64,000 bases of DNA, from assembly GCF_042665195.1 (NCBI RefSeq), contig NZ_JBHTBW010000019.1:229898-293897 (forward strand), given 5' to 3'. The notes beneath the pieces were generated by a model, which had not been told where the DNA came from, did no database searches, and saw only the letters and a list, made by a program, of their open reading frames with translations. Of the stretch, positions 33,073 through 41,940 are shown in pieces; positions within the stretch are counted from its first letter, which is position 1, and each line of letters begins with the position of its first letter. This DNA is from Laceyella putida. Its GTDB lineage: Bacteria > Bacillota > Bacilli > Thermoactinomycetales > Thermoactinomycetaceae. Both the position numbers and the translations under genes were made by a program.

Positions 33073-35616
33073 ATGGCTGACCATGAGAAGGTGAATGTGG
33101 CGCTTCCCCAAGCGGAGCGTGAATTTTTGGAGCATGAAGCATGGTGGGAAAAAGAAGAACCCAAGGCTTGTTTGCCAAAAAAGATTGAAACGATGTTGGA
33201 GAAACAGGATCAAGCGGCAATAGATGAAGTCTTGAAATTTGCCTGCCTGCAGGATGGACGATTGTGGGAGTGGGACGATCACCAGCGTATATGGAAAAAG
33301 GTTCCATTGCCCGACGAGTTGCAAAGTCAAGCGGGCCCACTAGACGGCTCTTGGTTGTGGACGCTGTACATAACCGGAAATCCGTTGGCGCAAACGGCGG
33401 TTCGCCAATTGTTAAGTTATCACTCCCATCGAAGTCGGTTGTTTGCGGACAGATATTCGCTACGCAAACAGGAAGTCAAGTGGCGCGGTGGCCGGCGGAA
33501 TACGTTCATTCCCTTTGACGCCAAATACTTTCGCTATGTGAAAGCCATCTTTAAACTGGCTGAAAAGAAGCGGGACGCCAAAACGTGGGCAGTCTTGGCC
33601 CACCGGTTTGACTTGGAGAGGAAGGGAAAGCACACGTATCGCACCCAAGAGGGCCAAGAGGTGGAGGTATACAGTGATGAAACCCATTATTACTTGCGCC
33701 GCCGCTGTTGGCGTTATCTAAGGAAATTGGGTGAAGCCGGTGATCCGGCGTATGTTCAATTTGCGGTGGAAGTATTGTTGCGTTATGAAGATCAAGATGG
33801 ACGCAACCAATCGAGGTGGAGCAATGAAGAAGATCGTTGGATTCACAACAGAAGTTACAGCCACCTTTGGCTCTTTAACCATTTGCTTTTCCATCACAGC
33901 AAACGGTTTAAGCCAAGCAGACTGCAATGGGAAGGCGTTTCTGTATCAGAAGATTGGGTCAATGAACGGGAAGAGGCGTTTTCCGAACTATGGGATCAAC
34001 ATCCGGAGCAGTTATGGCGCTTATTTTGTGAAGCGAAATCGACGACGGTCATCCAATTTGCTTGGAGAGCTTTAAGTGCGAAAAACAGGATTTTTTTGGA
34101 GCAGTTGTCTAAATCGCAGTGGTTGGCCCTTTTACAGGATGATTACTATAAGAGAGGGAAATGGGCCTTTCAGTGGTTGATGGACAACTATCTTCTGACG
34201 GTGAACGGAAAAGTTGATTTAAAATTGTTGAAACAGATGCTGTTCCATGAAAAGCATGAGGTGCGGCAGGAAGCTTCCGCTTGGTTTGGAAAGTTGGGGG
34301 ACAAATTGCCCCATTCATTTAAGGTGCATGTGACACAGGCTGTCCTCAATGAGCTCGAGAAAGACTGGGATTACTGGAGAATGCAAGATGCCTATCGGTT
34401 GTTGAAGGATCATTGCCGGCCTTATTTGCGTGAACTGGCCGACTTGGCTTTGGCGCAATCCTTTCATGTCCGGGTGAGGCGCTGGTGCAATCGCCCCACG
34501 GCCGAGGTAGTGGCTCTGATCTTGGAGACGCTGGATGTGGAACGTCTCGGCGTCACGGGGGATGAGTTATTGCCGTATTTGCGTTCGTTTGACAGCAGAG
34601 TGCGCAACGGCGCCGCCAATATGATTCAACAGCATTTTGAAAAGTTGAGCCTCGACTGCGAGTTTCTCATCAAACTCATCTCCATTCCCGACGAGCAAGT
34701 TCAAACCTTCACCACCCAGTTTTTGTCAGCCCGTCGATTGTGGGTAGTCCCTTTCTATCCGACTCTCTTGCCGCGATTATGGGAGATGATGCTGGATGAG
34801 AACCAATCGACGATTGTGCGTAACTATGTCCGCGAGTCATTGTTGGGGAAATTGTTCTTTGAAGAATTGAGGGATACGCCCGTTAGCCAAGTGTTGGAAT
34901 TGTTGCAACATCAAGAACATGCCGTGCAGGTCTTTGGCGCGAAACTGCTGGCACTGATCGAACCGAAACCATACGATTTCACCTTGCCGCAGCTGGTCAG
35001 CTTGGCCCACCGGCCTTTGGCCGCGATTCGCGGGGCGGCCTGCCGGATGTTGGAAAAACTGCGGGTCATCTGGACTCCGGATTTGTTGGTCAACGTGATG
35101 GAAACGGAGTGGGATGATACCCGGGAGTGGGCCATGCAGATTGTGTCTTCGCTTCCCGATGAAGAGCGGGCGCCGGAATTGATCTACGGTTTATTGGATA
35201 CGGCACGGCAGGACATTCGCACACTGGCCATGGATTTGATCAGGCAACATCTTGAACAACTGGATATATCAGAACTGATGCTGAGAGCGAGTGAAAGCCC
35301 ATATTTGGAGGTTCAGGAATTCGCCTTGACCCTGGCGGAACGGCTCACTTGGACCGCCCAGCGTTATTCCGAGTTGGAACTGTTTTTCCGTACGGTGTTT
35401 TTCCGGGTGCACCAGGGACGGCGCGCCAAAAATTTGGCGTTTGCCTTGTTGGAGAGATTGGCCTTGCAGAAAAAAGAATGCGCTGAAGCGATGGTGCCTC
35501 TGCTCGGCGATTTGGCACGGAACTTTGGTCGCCAGGATTTTGAGCGGATCCTTCATCTTCTCACACAGATTCAAGTTCGTTATCCGGACATCAACACTCC
35601 ACTGTCTTTGGGATAA
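33073..35616 (+). CDS. Retron-associated HEAT-repeat protein
   Basis: 847 residues from ATG 33073 (RBS AAGGAGGATTGGG); the longer frame from 33016 runs through the terminator hairpin. The N-terminal 260 residues are not repetitive and contain WKKVPLPDEL, DGSWLWTLYITGNPLAQTAV and YSLRKQEVKWRGGRRN, which recur in large bacterial proteins encoded beside SWIM proteins. From about residue 360 on there are many helical pairs of HEAT/ARM type (LFHEKHEVRQEASAWFGKLG, FDSRVRNGAANMIQQHF, and HEAVQ-like LLQHQEHAVQVFGAKLLAL). No nuclease or ATPase motif is evident. First protein gene of the retron operon, 22 bp before the SWIM gene; likely a scaffold or effector partner. Confidence 0.85.
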   Translation: MADHEKVNVALPQAEREFLEHEAWWEKEEPKACLPKKIETMLEKQDQAAIDEVLKFACLQDGRLWEWDDHQRIWKKVPLPDELQSQAGPLDGSWLWTLYITGNPLAQTAVRQLLSYHSHRSRLFADRYSLRKQEVKWRGGRRNTFIPFDAKYFRYVKAIFKLAEKKRDAKTWAVLAHRFDLERKGKHTYRTQEGQEVEVYSDETHYYLRRRCWRYLRKLGEAGDPAYVQFAVEVLLRYEDQDGRNQSRWSNEEDRWIHNRSYSHLWLFNHLLFHHSKRFKPSRLQWEGVSVSEDWVNEREEAFSELWDQHPEQLWRLFCEAKSTTVIQFAWRALSAKNRIFLEQLSKSQWLALLQDDYYKRGKWAFQWLMDNYLLTVNGKVDLKLLKQMLFHEKHEVRQEASAWFGKLGDKLPHSFKVHVTQAVLNELEKDWDYWRMQDAYRLLKDHCRPYLRELADLALAQSFHVRVRRWCNRPTAEVVALILETLDVERLGVTGDELLPYLRSFDSRVRNGAANMIQQHFEKLSLDCEFLIKLISIPDEQVQTFTTQFLSARRLWVVPFYPTLLPRLWEMMLDENQSTIVRNYVRESLLGKLFFEELRDTPVSQVLELLQHQEHAVQVFGAKLLALIEPKPYDFTLPQLVSLAHRPLAAIRGAACRMLEKLRVIWTPDLLVNVMETEWDDTREWAMQIVSSLPDEERAPELIYGLLDTARQDIRTLAMDLIRQHLEQLDISELMLRASESPYLEVQEFALTLAERLTWTAQRYSELELFFRTVFFRVHQGRRAKNLAFALLERLALQKKECAEAMVPLLGDLARNFGRQDFERILHLLTQIQVRYPDINTPLSLG

Positions 35617-35638
35617 ATCATAGCGAGGAGGAGCGTGC

Positions 35639-37276
35639 ATGCAGTTTCAACAGACGTATGCCAAAGCAAGTAGCATCAGCCATGTGGGTGGTCGCACGCT
35701 GGTTGATTTTGCCCCGGATTTAGGTCGGGAACCTACGTTTTTCCAGGGGAGAATCAAAGAGCCCATTCGTTATCGGGATGCCATGATCGCGTTGCGCGAT
35801 GTCGTCGTCTCTGATTTGAACGTGAAACCCAAGGATCACCGCGCTTATCAAGAATGGGTGCAAGAGCAATATGTATTGGACCTGATTAACACCTTGGGAA
35901 CGGAAACGGGTGAGGCGGCGCGGATGTTACTCATTCGGCAACGCATGCAAGAGCTGGACCGATTGCGAACCAAGCGCATGGGGCCCTATTACCAGGCGAG
36001 GGCCCGTTATTTTAACTGGTTGTACCACAATCATCCCGATGCCTGGTTCGTGTTGGACCCCGTGATTACGGTGGCGCCCGACCAAGTGTTCTTTGAAGCG
36101 TTTTCGTTGGACGAATCATCCTATGGTCGGTTGGCGGTTCATTCTGAGCTGTTTGACGATGTGAAAGAATTTGCCTATGGTACCACAAACATCGATTTCT
36201 CCGATGCTTTGTTAAGTGAAATACAACGCATCCGCACTTATCGCCCAACCGAATTTCAGGTGGATCCAGCCGGATTTGAAGTGGCGACGGAAGGGCGGGA
36301 TGTGTACAAAGAGAAAAAAATCGATGTGCCGGTAAGTTGGATACGTGGATTTCTCCAAGTGCAATCGGCGATGACGCTGCCGGCGGCCACGTTTGATGCC
36401 AAGCCGATCGATCTCTACAATCTCTGCACCTTTTTGCGGCGGCATAAAGAGCGGCACAGCCCACGGTCGCTGAAGTATTTGCTCAAGCCCGGCCAACCGG
36501 TGCAGGTCGTCATTGAACCTTGGAATGAAGTGATGACGTTCAGTGATTCCGTTTATCTGGGGGATGCGGCACAAGAGATTCGCACGTGGGGCCGCCGCCG
36601 CCTGTTCTTGTTGGAGCGGTTGCTTCCGCTGGCGCGCAAAATCACCATCCACTTGCTGGGAACCGGACTACCCAGCTTCTATGTGGCGGATTTGGGCAAC
36701 CTCAGCTTCACCTTGGGATTGTCCGGGTGGACCCGCAACGATTGGGCTGGAGCGGCCAACTTTGACCTTTTGGTCGGCAGTTCGGCGCAAGTGACCCCGG
36801 AAGAGAGCAAACAGGTTTTTTCGCAGATGAAATGGAAGAAGACAGCCACGGCGGAAGAATTGGCGCAATGGACTCACTTGCCCAACGCCACCGTCCAGGC
36901 CGCGTTGCGTCAATTGTGCAGTGCCGGACGGGTCATGTTCGACCTGGAAATCGGCAAATACCGGCTCCGTGAGTTAACGCGCGATCCGTTGCCTGTCGAT
37001 CAGCTGCGTTATGCCAATCCACGTGAGGAAAAAGCGAAACGGTTGATCCAAAATGGCGATGTGACCTTGTCGGGGCGGGAAACGTTGGCCCATGGCAGTG
37101 TGGCGCTTTATGGAAGCGCCAGAACCAAAGGTCGCTCCCTTGAATCCAAGGTGGTATTGGATCATGATGGGCGGATTGAACAAGGAGAATGCACGTGTTA
37201 TTTCTACAAGCAAAACCGGCTCATGCAAGGTCCGTGTGAGCATATGATGGCGCTTGTGTCCATCGCGCGCAACTAA
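35639..37276 (+). CDS. Retron-associated winged-helix/SWIM zinc-finger protein
   Basis: 545 residues (RBS GAGGAGGAG). At the C-terminus, Cys518-x-Cys520-x12-Cys533-x-His535 is a SWIM zinc finger (CxC-xn-CxH), and the segment of about 397-452 (TAEELAQWTHLPNATVQAAL, then a beta wing) is a winged helix, giving a WH-SWIM architecture suited to nucleic-acid binding. The N-terminal 390 residues are unassigned. It lies between the HEAT-repeat and reverse-transcriptase genes at 22- and 20-bp spacings. I recall HEAT plus SWIM proteins as the accessory set of one published retron type, which fits; direct function is not known to me. Confidence 0.85.
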   Translation: MQFQQTYAKASSISHVGGRTLVDFAPDLGREPTFFQGRIKEPIRYRDAMIALRDVVVSDLNVKPKDHRAYQEWVQEQYVLDLINTLGTETGEAARMLLIRQRMQELDRLRTKRMGPYYQARARYFNWLYHNHPDAWFVLDPVITVAPDQVFFEAFSLDESSYGRLAVHSELFDDVKEFAYGTTNIDFSDALLSEIQRIRTYRPTEFQVDPAGFEVATEGRDVYKEKKIDVPVSWIRGFLQVQSAMTLPAATFDAKPIDLYNLCTFLRRHKERHSPRSLKYLLKPGQPVQVVIEPWNEVMTFSDSVYLGDAAQEIRTWGRRRLFLLERLLPLARKITIHLLGTGLPSFYVADLGNLSFTLGLSGWTRNDWAGAANFDLLVGSSAQVTPEESKQVFSQMKWKKTATAEELAQWTHLPNATVQAALRQLCSAGRVMFDLEIGKYRLRELTRDPLPVDQLRYANPREEKAKRLIQNGDVTLSGRETLAHGSVALYGSARTKGRSLESKVVLDHDGRIEQGECTCYFYKQNRLMQGPCEHMMALVSIARN

Positions 37277-37296
37277 GCCAAAGAGGAGGGAGAGCG

Positions 37297-38751
37297 ATGT
37301 CGAAGGAGAAACGTCCCCTGACAAGGGAAGAGTGGATTCAAAAAGTAAGTGTGCAAGGCCGAGAAGCGACCATTCGTGAAGAGATGATCCGGTTGGGTTT
37401 CTGGACGGAATCCTCTATTTCCGTAGAAGAGCAGAAACAACAGCAACTTGAGGATGAAGAGCGCGCCCGCCTGTTCGCGGAATTGCGACGGTTGCAGGCC
37501 AAAGGGATGAATATGCCCGAAGTGCAGCGATTGCTGCAAGAAGTTCGCCAAAAACGGATCGAAGCGAGCAGGCAAAAACGAGAAGAACAAAAGGCGGAGC
37601 GGGAATGGAATCGCCAAGAGGCCAAAATAGCATGGGAACGGCATCGGGCTAGCCATGTGATTTATGCGGGAGAAGGCGTTTCGGGTGGCTTGGGGAAAAC
37701 GGAATGCCAGCTGGAAAAGTTGCAACAAGCCCAGTTGCCCATCGTAACCACCGCGGAGGAGCTGGCGGAGGCGATGGGACTGACGGTAAGCAAGTTGAAA
37801 TGGCTTACTTATCACCGCAACACCGCGACACTGTCCCATTATATTCGGTTTACCATTCCCAAACGGAATGGGGGAGAGCGTGAAATTTCCGCTCCCAAGT
37901 CGACGCTCCGTCAAGCACAAGCCTGGATTAAAGCCAATATCCTGGATCACTTACCCGTTCACCACGCCGCGCAAGGATTTGTTCCAGGTAAAAGCATTGT
38001 GGATAACGCCCGGACACATGTGGGGCAAACGGCTGTCATAAAAATGGATTTGCAGGATTTCTTTCCCTGCATTCATTTTTATCGGGTACGGGGGTTGTTT
38101 CAGTCCTTTGGGTATAGCGAGCTGATCAGTACTCTATTGGCTCTCATCTGCACCGAGCCGCCGCGTCGCGCGGTTACGTTTGGTGACAAGGTATATCATG
38201 TGGCCATTGGCGACCGGCAACTGCCGCAAGGGGCTTGTACCAGCCCGGGATTGACCAATCTCTTGTGCCGCCGCCTGGATGAACGGTTAGCCGGACTCGC
38301 GGCCAAGCATGGTTTCCGTTATTCCCGTTATGCGGACGACTTGACCTTTTCCTGCGACGAGGCCGGGTTGCCCCAGATCGGGGCCCTGATGAAACAGGTG
38401 CGCCGAATCGTTGCCTTTGAAGGGTTTACGGTCAACGAGCAGAAAACGAGTGTGTTGCGGGAGACCAGCCGCCAGACCGTGACCGGGATTGTCGTCAATG
38501 AGAAGGTGAACGTCAATCGGCGGGAGTGGAAAACATTCCGCGCGCTCTTACATAATGTGGAGAAAAATGGGCTGGAAGCGGAAAATCGGTGGGGTCATCC
38601 GCGTTTTTGGGATTACATCAAGGGATACGCCAGCCACGTGCGCATGGTTCGTCCCGATTTGGAAGGAAAACTGGTCGACCAATTGCGGGCCATCGCCGCC
38701 AAGCATCAATTGCCGTTGCCGGGTTGGGCCAAGGAAGCAGTCGAGTCTTAA
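37297..38751 (+). CDS. Retron-type reverse transcriptase
   Basis: 484 residues (RBS AGAGGAGGG). An N-terminal charged coiled coil (about 40-120) precedes the RT domain (about 175-400). RT hallmarks: IPKRNGGEREISAP (finger region), NAxxH at 237-241 (the retron-specific region X), motif A KMDLQDFFP with Asp251, motif B PQGACTSPGLTN (310-321), motif C YADD at 345-348, and the retron VTG motif at 395-397 that contacts the msr stem. There is no maturase, endonuclease or integrase domain, which argues against a group II intron. It should synthesise msDNA from the RNA encoded upstream. Last gene of the operon. Confidence 0.93.
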   Translation: MSKEKRPLTREEWIQKVSVQGREATIREEMIRLGFWTESSISVEEQKQQQLEDEERARLFAELRRLQAKGMNMPEVQRLLQEVRQKRIEASRQKREEQKAEREWNRQEAKIAWERHRASHVIYAGEGVSGGLGKTECQLEKLQQAQLPIVTTAEELAEAMGLTVSKLKWLTYHRNTATLSHYIRFTIPKRNGGEREISAPKSTLRQAQAWIKANILDHLPVHHAAQGFVPGKSIVDNARTHVGQTAVIKMDLQDFFPCIHFYRVRGLFQSFGYSELISTLLALICTEPPRRAVTFGDKVYHVAIGDRQLPQGACTSPGLTNLLCRRLDERLAGLAAKHGFRYSRYADDLTFSCDEAGLPQIGALMKQVRRIVAFEGFTVNEQKTSVLRETSRQTVTGIVVNEKVNVNRREWKTFRALLHNVEKNGLEAENRWGHPRFWDYIKGYASHVRMVRPDLEGKLVDQLRAIAAKHQLPLPGWAKEAVES

Positions 38752-38755
38752 GGGA

Positions 38756-38795
38756 AATGAAGCCGGGCCGTGATCAAGTGGCCCGGCTTCATTTT
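38756..38795 (+). terminator. Retron operon terminator
   Basis: AATGAAGCCGGGCC pairs with GGCCCGGCTTCATTTT around a 10-nt loop, starting 4 bp after the reverse-transcriptase stop. Confidence 0.9.
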
Positions 38796-38869
38796 CGTCG
38801 ACATTCTGGTCGCCTTGGTTGTTCCATTTCAGCACGCTTTCTTAATTGGGAAGAAAAGAGATCGTCCGT

Positions 38870-39022
38870 TCATGGACTAAGGGGCGACGAGTGGTTTCGC
38901 TGTTTCCGTTCGACATATTGCTTCACCGTCAGGGGATGTTTGGCCAATTGGCGCAATAAGGCCCGCACTTGCCAGCCTTTGCCGCTGATGGAGAAGCCCG
39001 CTTGTTGCCAACCGCATTTCAT
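38870..39022 (-). CDS. mciZ: MciZ-like FtsZ inhibitor peptide
   Basis: 50-residue peptide from ATG 39020-39022, RBS AGGTGGTG 6 nt upstream. The core ISGKGWQVRALLRQLAKHPL, followed by TVKQYVERKQ, aligns with B. subtilis MciZ (40 residues; a GKAWEIRAKL-type core then a YVKDWI-type end), which caps FtsZ filaments in the mother cell during sporulation. Position supports it: mciZ is next to nudF in B. subtilis, and here nudF starts 150 bp away, divergently. The extra C-terminal residues (NHSSPLSP) are not in the model protein. Confidence 0.7.
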   Translation of the reverse strand: MKCGWQQAGFSISGKGWQVRALLRQLAKHPLTVKQYVERKQRNHSSPLSP

Positions 39023-39173
39023 CCGGATCACCACCTGGGTCTCTATGCCAAAACCTGCAATGGCTTATTTGTTTTTTATACGCCCAAGACCATAAAAATA
39101 TACGGTGGACAGTTGGTTCGATTGAGAAGGTTGTAAGTTATAATAAGGAAAGTATGAGACAGGAGTGACAACC

Positions 39174-39719
39174 ATGCGAAATTTTGAAGAGAAAACGATT
39201 GCGAGTGAAACCATTTTTTCGGGAAAAGTGGTTCATTTGCAAGTGGATGAAGTAAGGTTGCCCGACGGTCGCACCGCGAAGCGGGAAATTGTGAAACATC
39301 CGGGGGCGGTGGCCGTGCTGGCGATTACGGAGGAAAAGAAACTGGTACTGGTGAGACAATACAGAAAACCGCTGGAAAAGACGATTTTGGAAATCCCGGC
39401 GGGCAAGTTGGAAGCGGGAGAAGAGCCGAGTGCCTGTGCGGCGCGGGAATTGGAAGAAGAAACGGGTTATCGGGCCAAGGGGCTGTCCCACGTTGTTTCC
39501 TTTTACACCTCCCCAGGCTTTGCCGATGAATTATTGCATATTTACCAAGCGGATGGACTGGCCAAAGGGCAAGGCAACCCTGATCAAGATGAGTTTGTGG
39601 AATTGGTGGAGTGCACGCTGGAGGAGTGTATGGAGCATATTCAAAATGGTGACATCATGGACGCGAAAACCGTTGCGGCTGTTTATCTATGGCAAAACCA
39701 GGTGCTGAGTGGACGATGA
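39174..39719 (+). CDS. nudF: ADP-ribose pyrophosphatase (Nudix)
   Basis: 181 residues from ATG 39174 (AGGAG at 39160-39164; a GTG at 39165 is too close). Nudix box GKLEAGEEPSACAARELEEETG is complete (GX5EX7REUXEEXGU). The loop GRTAKREIVKHPGAVAVLAI and the tail TSPGFADELLHIYQADGL are typical of the ADP-ribose pyrophosphatase subgroup (YqkG/NudF). It cleaves ADP-ribose to AMP and ribose 5-phosphate. Stop overlaps the endoQ start (ATGA). Confidence 0.93.
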   Translation: MRNFEEKTIASETIFSGKVVHLQVDEVRLPDGRTAKREIVKHPGAVAVLAITEEKKLVLVRQYRKPLEKTILEIPAGKLEAGEEPSACAARELEEETGYRAKGLSHVVSFYTSPGFADELLHIYQADGLAKGQGNPDQDEFVELVECTLEECMEHIQNGDIMDAKTVAAVYLWQNQVLSGR

Positions 39720-40885
39720 GTTTGCAAGAGGTTTTTGCTGACTTGCATATCCATATCGGACGCACAAACGGCAATCTTCCCGTTAAGATCACGGCAGCGC
39801 AAAACATGACCTTTGAGGCGATTATCAAGGAAGCCTCCTGCCGCAAGGGCATACAGATGATCGGAATCATTGACGCGCAATCCCCGCCTGTGCAGCAAGA
39901 GATTCAAGCGGGGTTGGACAGAGGGATTTATCAGGAACATCCGGATGGCGGCATTATCTATCAAGATACGACGTGCATATTGGGGGCGGAAATCGAGCTG
40001 AAGGAACCTGACTCGGGTGCCTTTCACGCATTGGTTTATTTAAAGACATTTGAGCAGATGAAGGCCTTCAGCGCTTGGTTGAGCCAACATATGAAAAATG
40101 TCCAGCTCAGTACGCAACGGTTGTATCAATCCGTCTCCGCATTGCAGGATATGGTGTGGGAGTGGGGTGGCCTTTTTATCCCCGCGCATGTGTTTACCCC
40201 GTTTAAAAGCGTTTATGGCAATGCCGCGGATCGCATGGGTCAGCTGTTGGATATGGGGAAAGTGTCGGCGGTGGAGTTGGGGTTGAGTTCCGATTCCAAC
40301 TTGGCGGATCAGCTGTCTGAATTGGCGCCGCTTACTTTTGTCACCAATTCAGATGCCCATTCCCTGCCGAAGATTGGCCGCGAATACAATAAATTGTTGG
40401 TGCGCGAAAGCAGTTTTCAGGAGTTGAAGCGGGCACTCACAAGGCAGGAAGGCAGGCAAGTGTTGGCCAATTATGGTTTGAATCCGCGCTTGGGGAAATA
40501 TTATCGCACGCGGTGCTTACAGTGTGAAGGGCTGTGGCCGACAAGTCTGATCGAACGATGCCCGAAATGCGGGAGCGAGAAGAAGGTGAAAGGGGTGAAA
40601 GATCGGATCGAGGAGATCGCCGATCAGGCAAGCCTTCATCCGACCCATCGTCCCCCTTATGTATATCAGGTGCCGCTCGAATTCATTCCCAAACTGGGCA
40701 AAAGGACTTTGGATAAGTTATTGCATGCTTTTGGAACAGAGATGAACGTTCTCCATCGTGTGGAAATGGAAGAGATAAGCCAAGTTGTCGGACCCGCGAT
40801 TGCGCGCTCCATTCAATTGGCGCGGGACCGGCAACTGGAGGTGTCTGAGGGCGGCGGCGGCATTTTTGGCAAAGTGAAATCATAG
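39716..40885 (+). CDS. Endonuclease Q family protein (YqxK-like)
   Basis: 389 residues from ATG 39716, overlapping nudF by 4 nt. A PHP-like metal-dependent N-terminal domain (FADLHIHIGRTNG, FIPAHVFTPFKS, FVTNSDAHSLPKIG) supplies catalytic His/Asp ligands. A zinc ribbon (CLQCEG..CPKCG) lies near residues 273-294, followed by a helical region with a helix-hairpin-helix-like LGKRTLDKLLHAFG. EndoQ nicks DNA 5' of deaminated bases or abasic sites. B. subtilis YqxK occupies the same place beside nudF and spoIIM. Confidence 0.88.
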   Translation: MSLQEVFADLHIHIGRTNGNLPVKITAAQNMTFEAIIKEASCRKGIQMIGIIDAQSPPVQQEIQAGLDRGIYQEHPDGGIIYQDTTCILGAEIELKEPDSGAFHALVYLKTFEQMKAFSAWLSQHMKNVQLSTQRLYQSVSALQDMVWEWGGLFIPAHVFTPFKSVYGNAADRMGQLLDMGKVSAVELGLSSDSNLADQLSELAPLTFVTNSDAHSLPKIGREYNKLLVRESSFQELKRALTRQEGRQVLANYGLNPRLGKYYRTRCLQCEGLWPTSLIERCPKCGSEKKVKGVKDRIEEIADQASLHPTHRPPYVYQVPLEFIPKLGKRTLDKLLHAFGTEMNVLHRVEMEEISQVVGPAIARSIQLARDRQLEVSEGGGGIFGKVKS

Positions 40886-40886
40886 C

Positions 40887-40917
40887 AAAAAGCTAACCGA
40901 TCTCGGTTAGCTTTTTT
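40887..40917. terminator. Bidirectional terminator
   Basis: AAAAAGCTAACCGA pairs with TCGGTTAGCTTTTTT around a 3-nt loop, between endoQ and the convergent minus-strand gene. Confidence 0.9.
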
Positions 40918-40919
40918 GC

Positions 40920-41297
40920 CTAATCCCTCGCCCCGTGTTTTTCTAAAATGGCTTCCGCTTCTTGCGCCCGATCTGGGGAGGCAAACACGGTGACGCACAC
41001 GTCTTCCAGCGAAGACATGGCTTGGCCGCCCGACAGGCCGCTCGCATCCGGATGGGCGGCGAACAAAACACTCTTATCGGGATCGAATTCAGGCCCCCCC
41101 AATGTGCTTTCGGTCAGCGACATCCGCGGATTCTCAAACGGGTTGCTGAATGTTGCGTCGCCATCCGCATCCTTTCCGCCGCCTATCGGGGAGAAACGGC
41201 TCACATCCACTTCAAAGCCCGCTTGTTTTAATTCCGCGGCCGCTTGTTGCGCGGCATCGGTCGTTTGGAAATATCCGAATATGGCTCTTTCTGCCAT
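40920..41297 (-). CDS. Conserved-looking 125-residue cytosolic protein, function unknown
   Basis: From ATG 41295-41297 (MAERAIFGYF) with AGGAGG 7 nt upstream; an ATG 6 nt earlier is too near. The protein has two similar alpha-beta units: IFGYFQTTDAAQQAAAELKQ at the start and VCVTVFASPDRAQEAEAILE at the end, separated by a Gly/Asp/Ser-rich acidic middle. This resembles stress proteins with paired ferredoxin-like folds (GSP17M-like), but I would not assign a family. Convergent with endoQ and divergent from the nudix gene. Confidence 0.75.
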   Translation of the reverse strand: MAERAIFGYFQTTDAAQQAAAELKQAGFEVDVSRFSPIGGGKDADGDATFSNPFENPRMSLTESTLGGPEFDPDKSVLFAAHPDASGLSGGQAMSSLEDVCVTVFASPDRAQEAEAILEKHGARD

Positions 41298-41445
41298 ATG
41301 CATTCCTCCTTTCCTCACCTATAATGTCGGTCAGTCGCGAAGGAGTTATTCCCACCGGGGGCCATCCGCGGAAAGGAAAGCAAATCCACGCGTTCCATCT
41401 ATGCTTTGCCCCCCTTGATGTGATAGATTGAAGGTAACTGGAACG

Positions 41446-41940
41446 ATGGAAGAAATGATCATGGATGAGGGGTCGAACCAAGTGAGCCATAAGAAGTTTA
41501 CGGCTCCCGTAGCCGTGCATCTGATGTTTGTGCAACATCAGCAAGTGTTGTTGTTGCGCCGTTATAACACCGGTTATGAGGATGGAAAGTATAGTGTCGT
41601 TGCGGGTCACTTGGATGGCGGAGAAGAAGTGATACAGGCGGCCATCCGGGAGGGGAAAGAAGAAGCCGGTGTTAAAGTGGACGAGAGGGATGTGCAAGTA
41701 GTGGGGGTGATGCATCGGAAGGCGGTGGACGAGCGCATTGATTTTTTTGTCCGCATTCATCGGTGGCAAGGTGAGATTCGCAACCTGGAGCCGCACAAAT
41801 GTGATGATTTGCGATGGTTTCCGTTAGACGCTTTGCCCGACAACATGATTCCCTATGTGAAGCATGCGCTGAAGCTGGGTGTGGAACCGATGTGGTTTTG
41901 CAGCTTTGGTTGGGATGATCCGCAAGATAGGCTTATCTAA
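41446..41940 (+). CDS. Nudix hydrolase
   Basis: About 164 residues from ATG 41446. The start is uncertain: GTG 41482 has AGGGG about 9 nt upstream and would give the usual short N-terminus (SHKKFTAPVAVHLMF). The Nudix box GHLDGGEEVIQAAIREGKEEAG is complete. The sequence around RRYNTGYEDGKYSVVAGHLD and IDFFVRIHRWQGE matches the YtkD/MutT-like family hydrolysing nucleoside diphosphate derivatives; substrate unknown. Confidence 0.88.
   Translation: MEEMIMDEGSNQVSHKKFTAPVAVHLMFVQHQQVLLLRRYNTGYEDGKYSVVAGHLDGGEEVIQAAIREGKEEAGVKVDERDVQVVGVMHRKAVDERIDFFVRIHRWQGEIRNLEPHKCDDLRWFPLDALPDNMIPYVKHALKLGVEPMWFCSFGWDDPQDRLI

Noticed and set aside
37297..38751. Reverse transcriptase as a group II intron or diversity-generating retroelement
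   Set aside because: No maturase X/En domain, no intron RNA domains V/VI, no template/variable repeat pair, and the NAxxH and VTG motifs are those of retrons.
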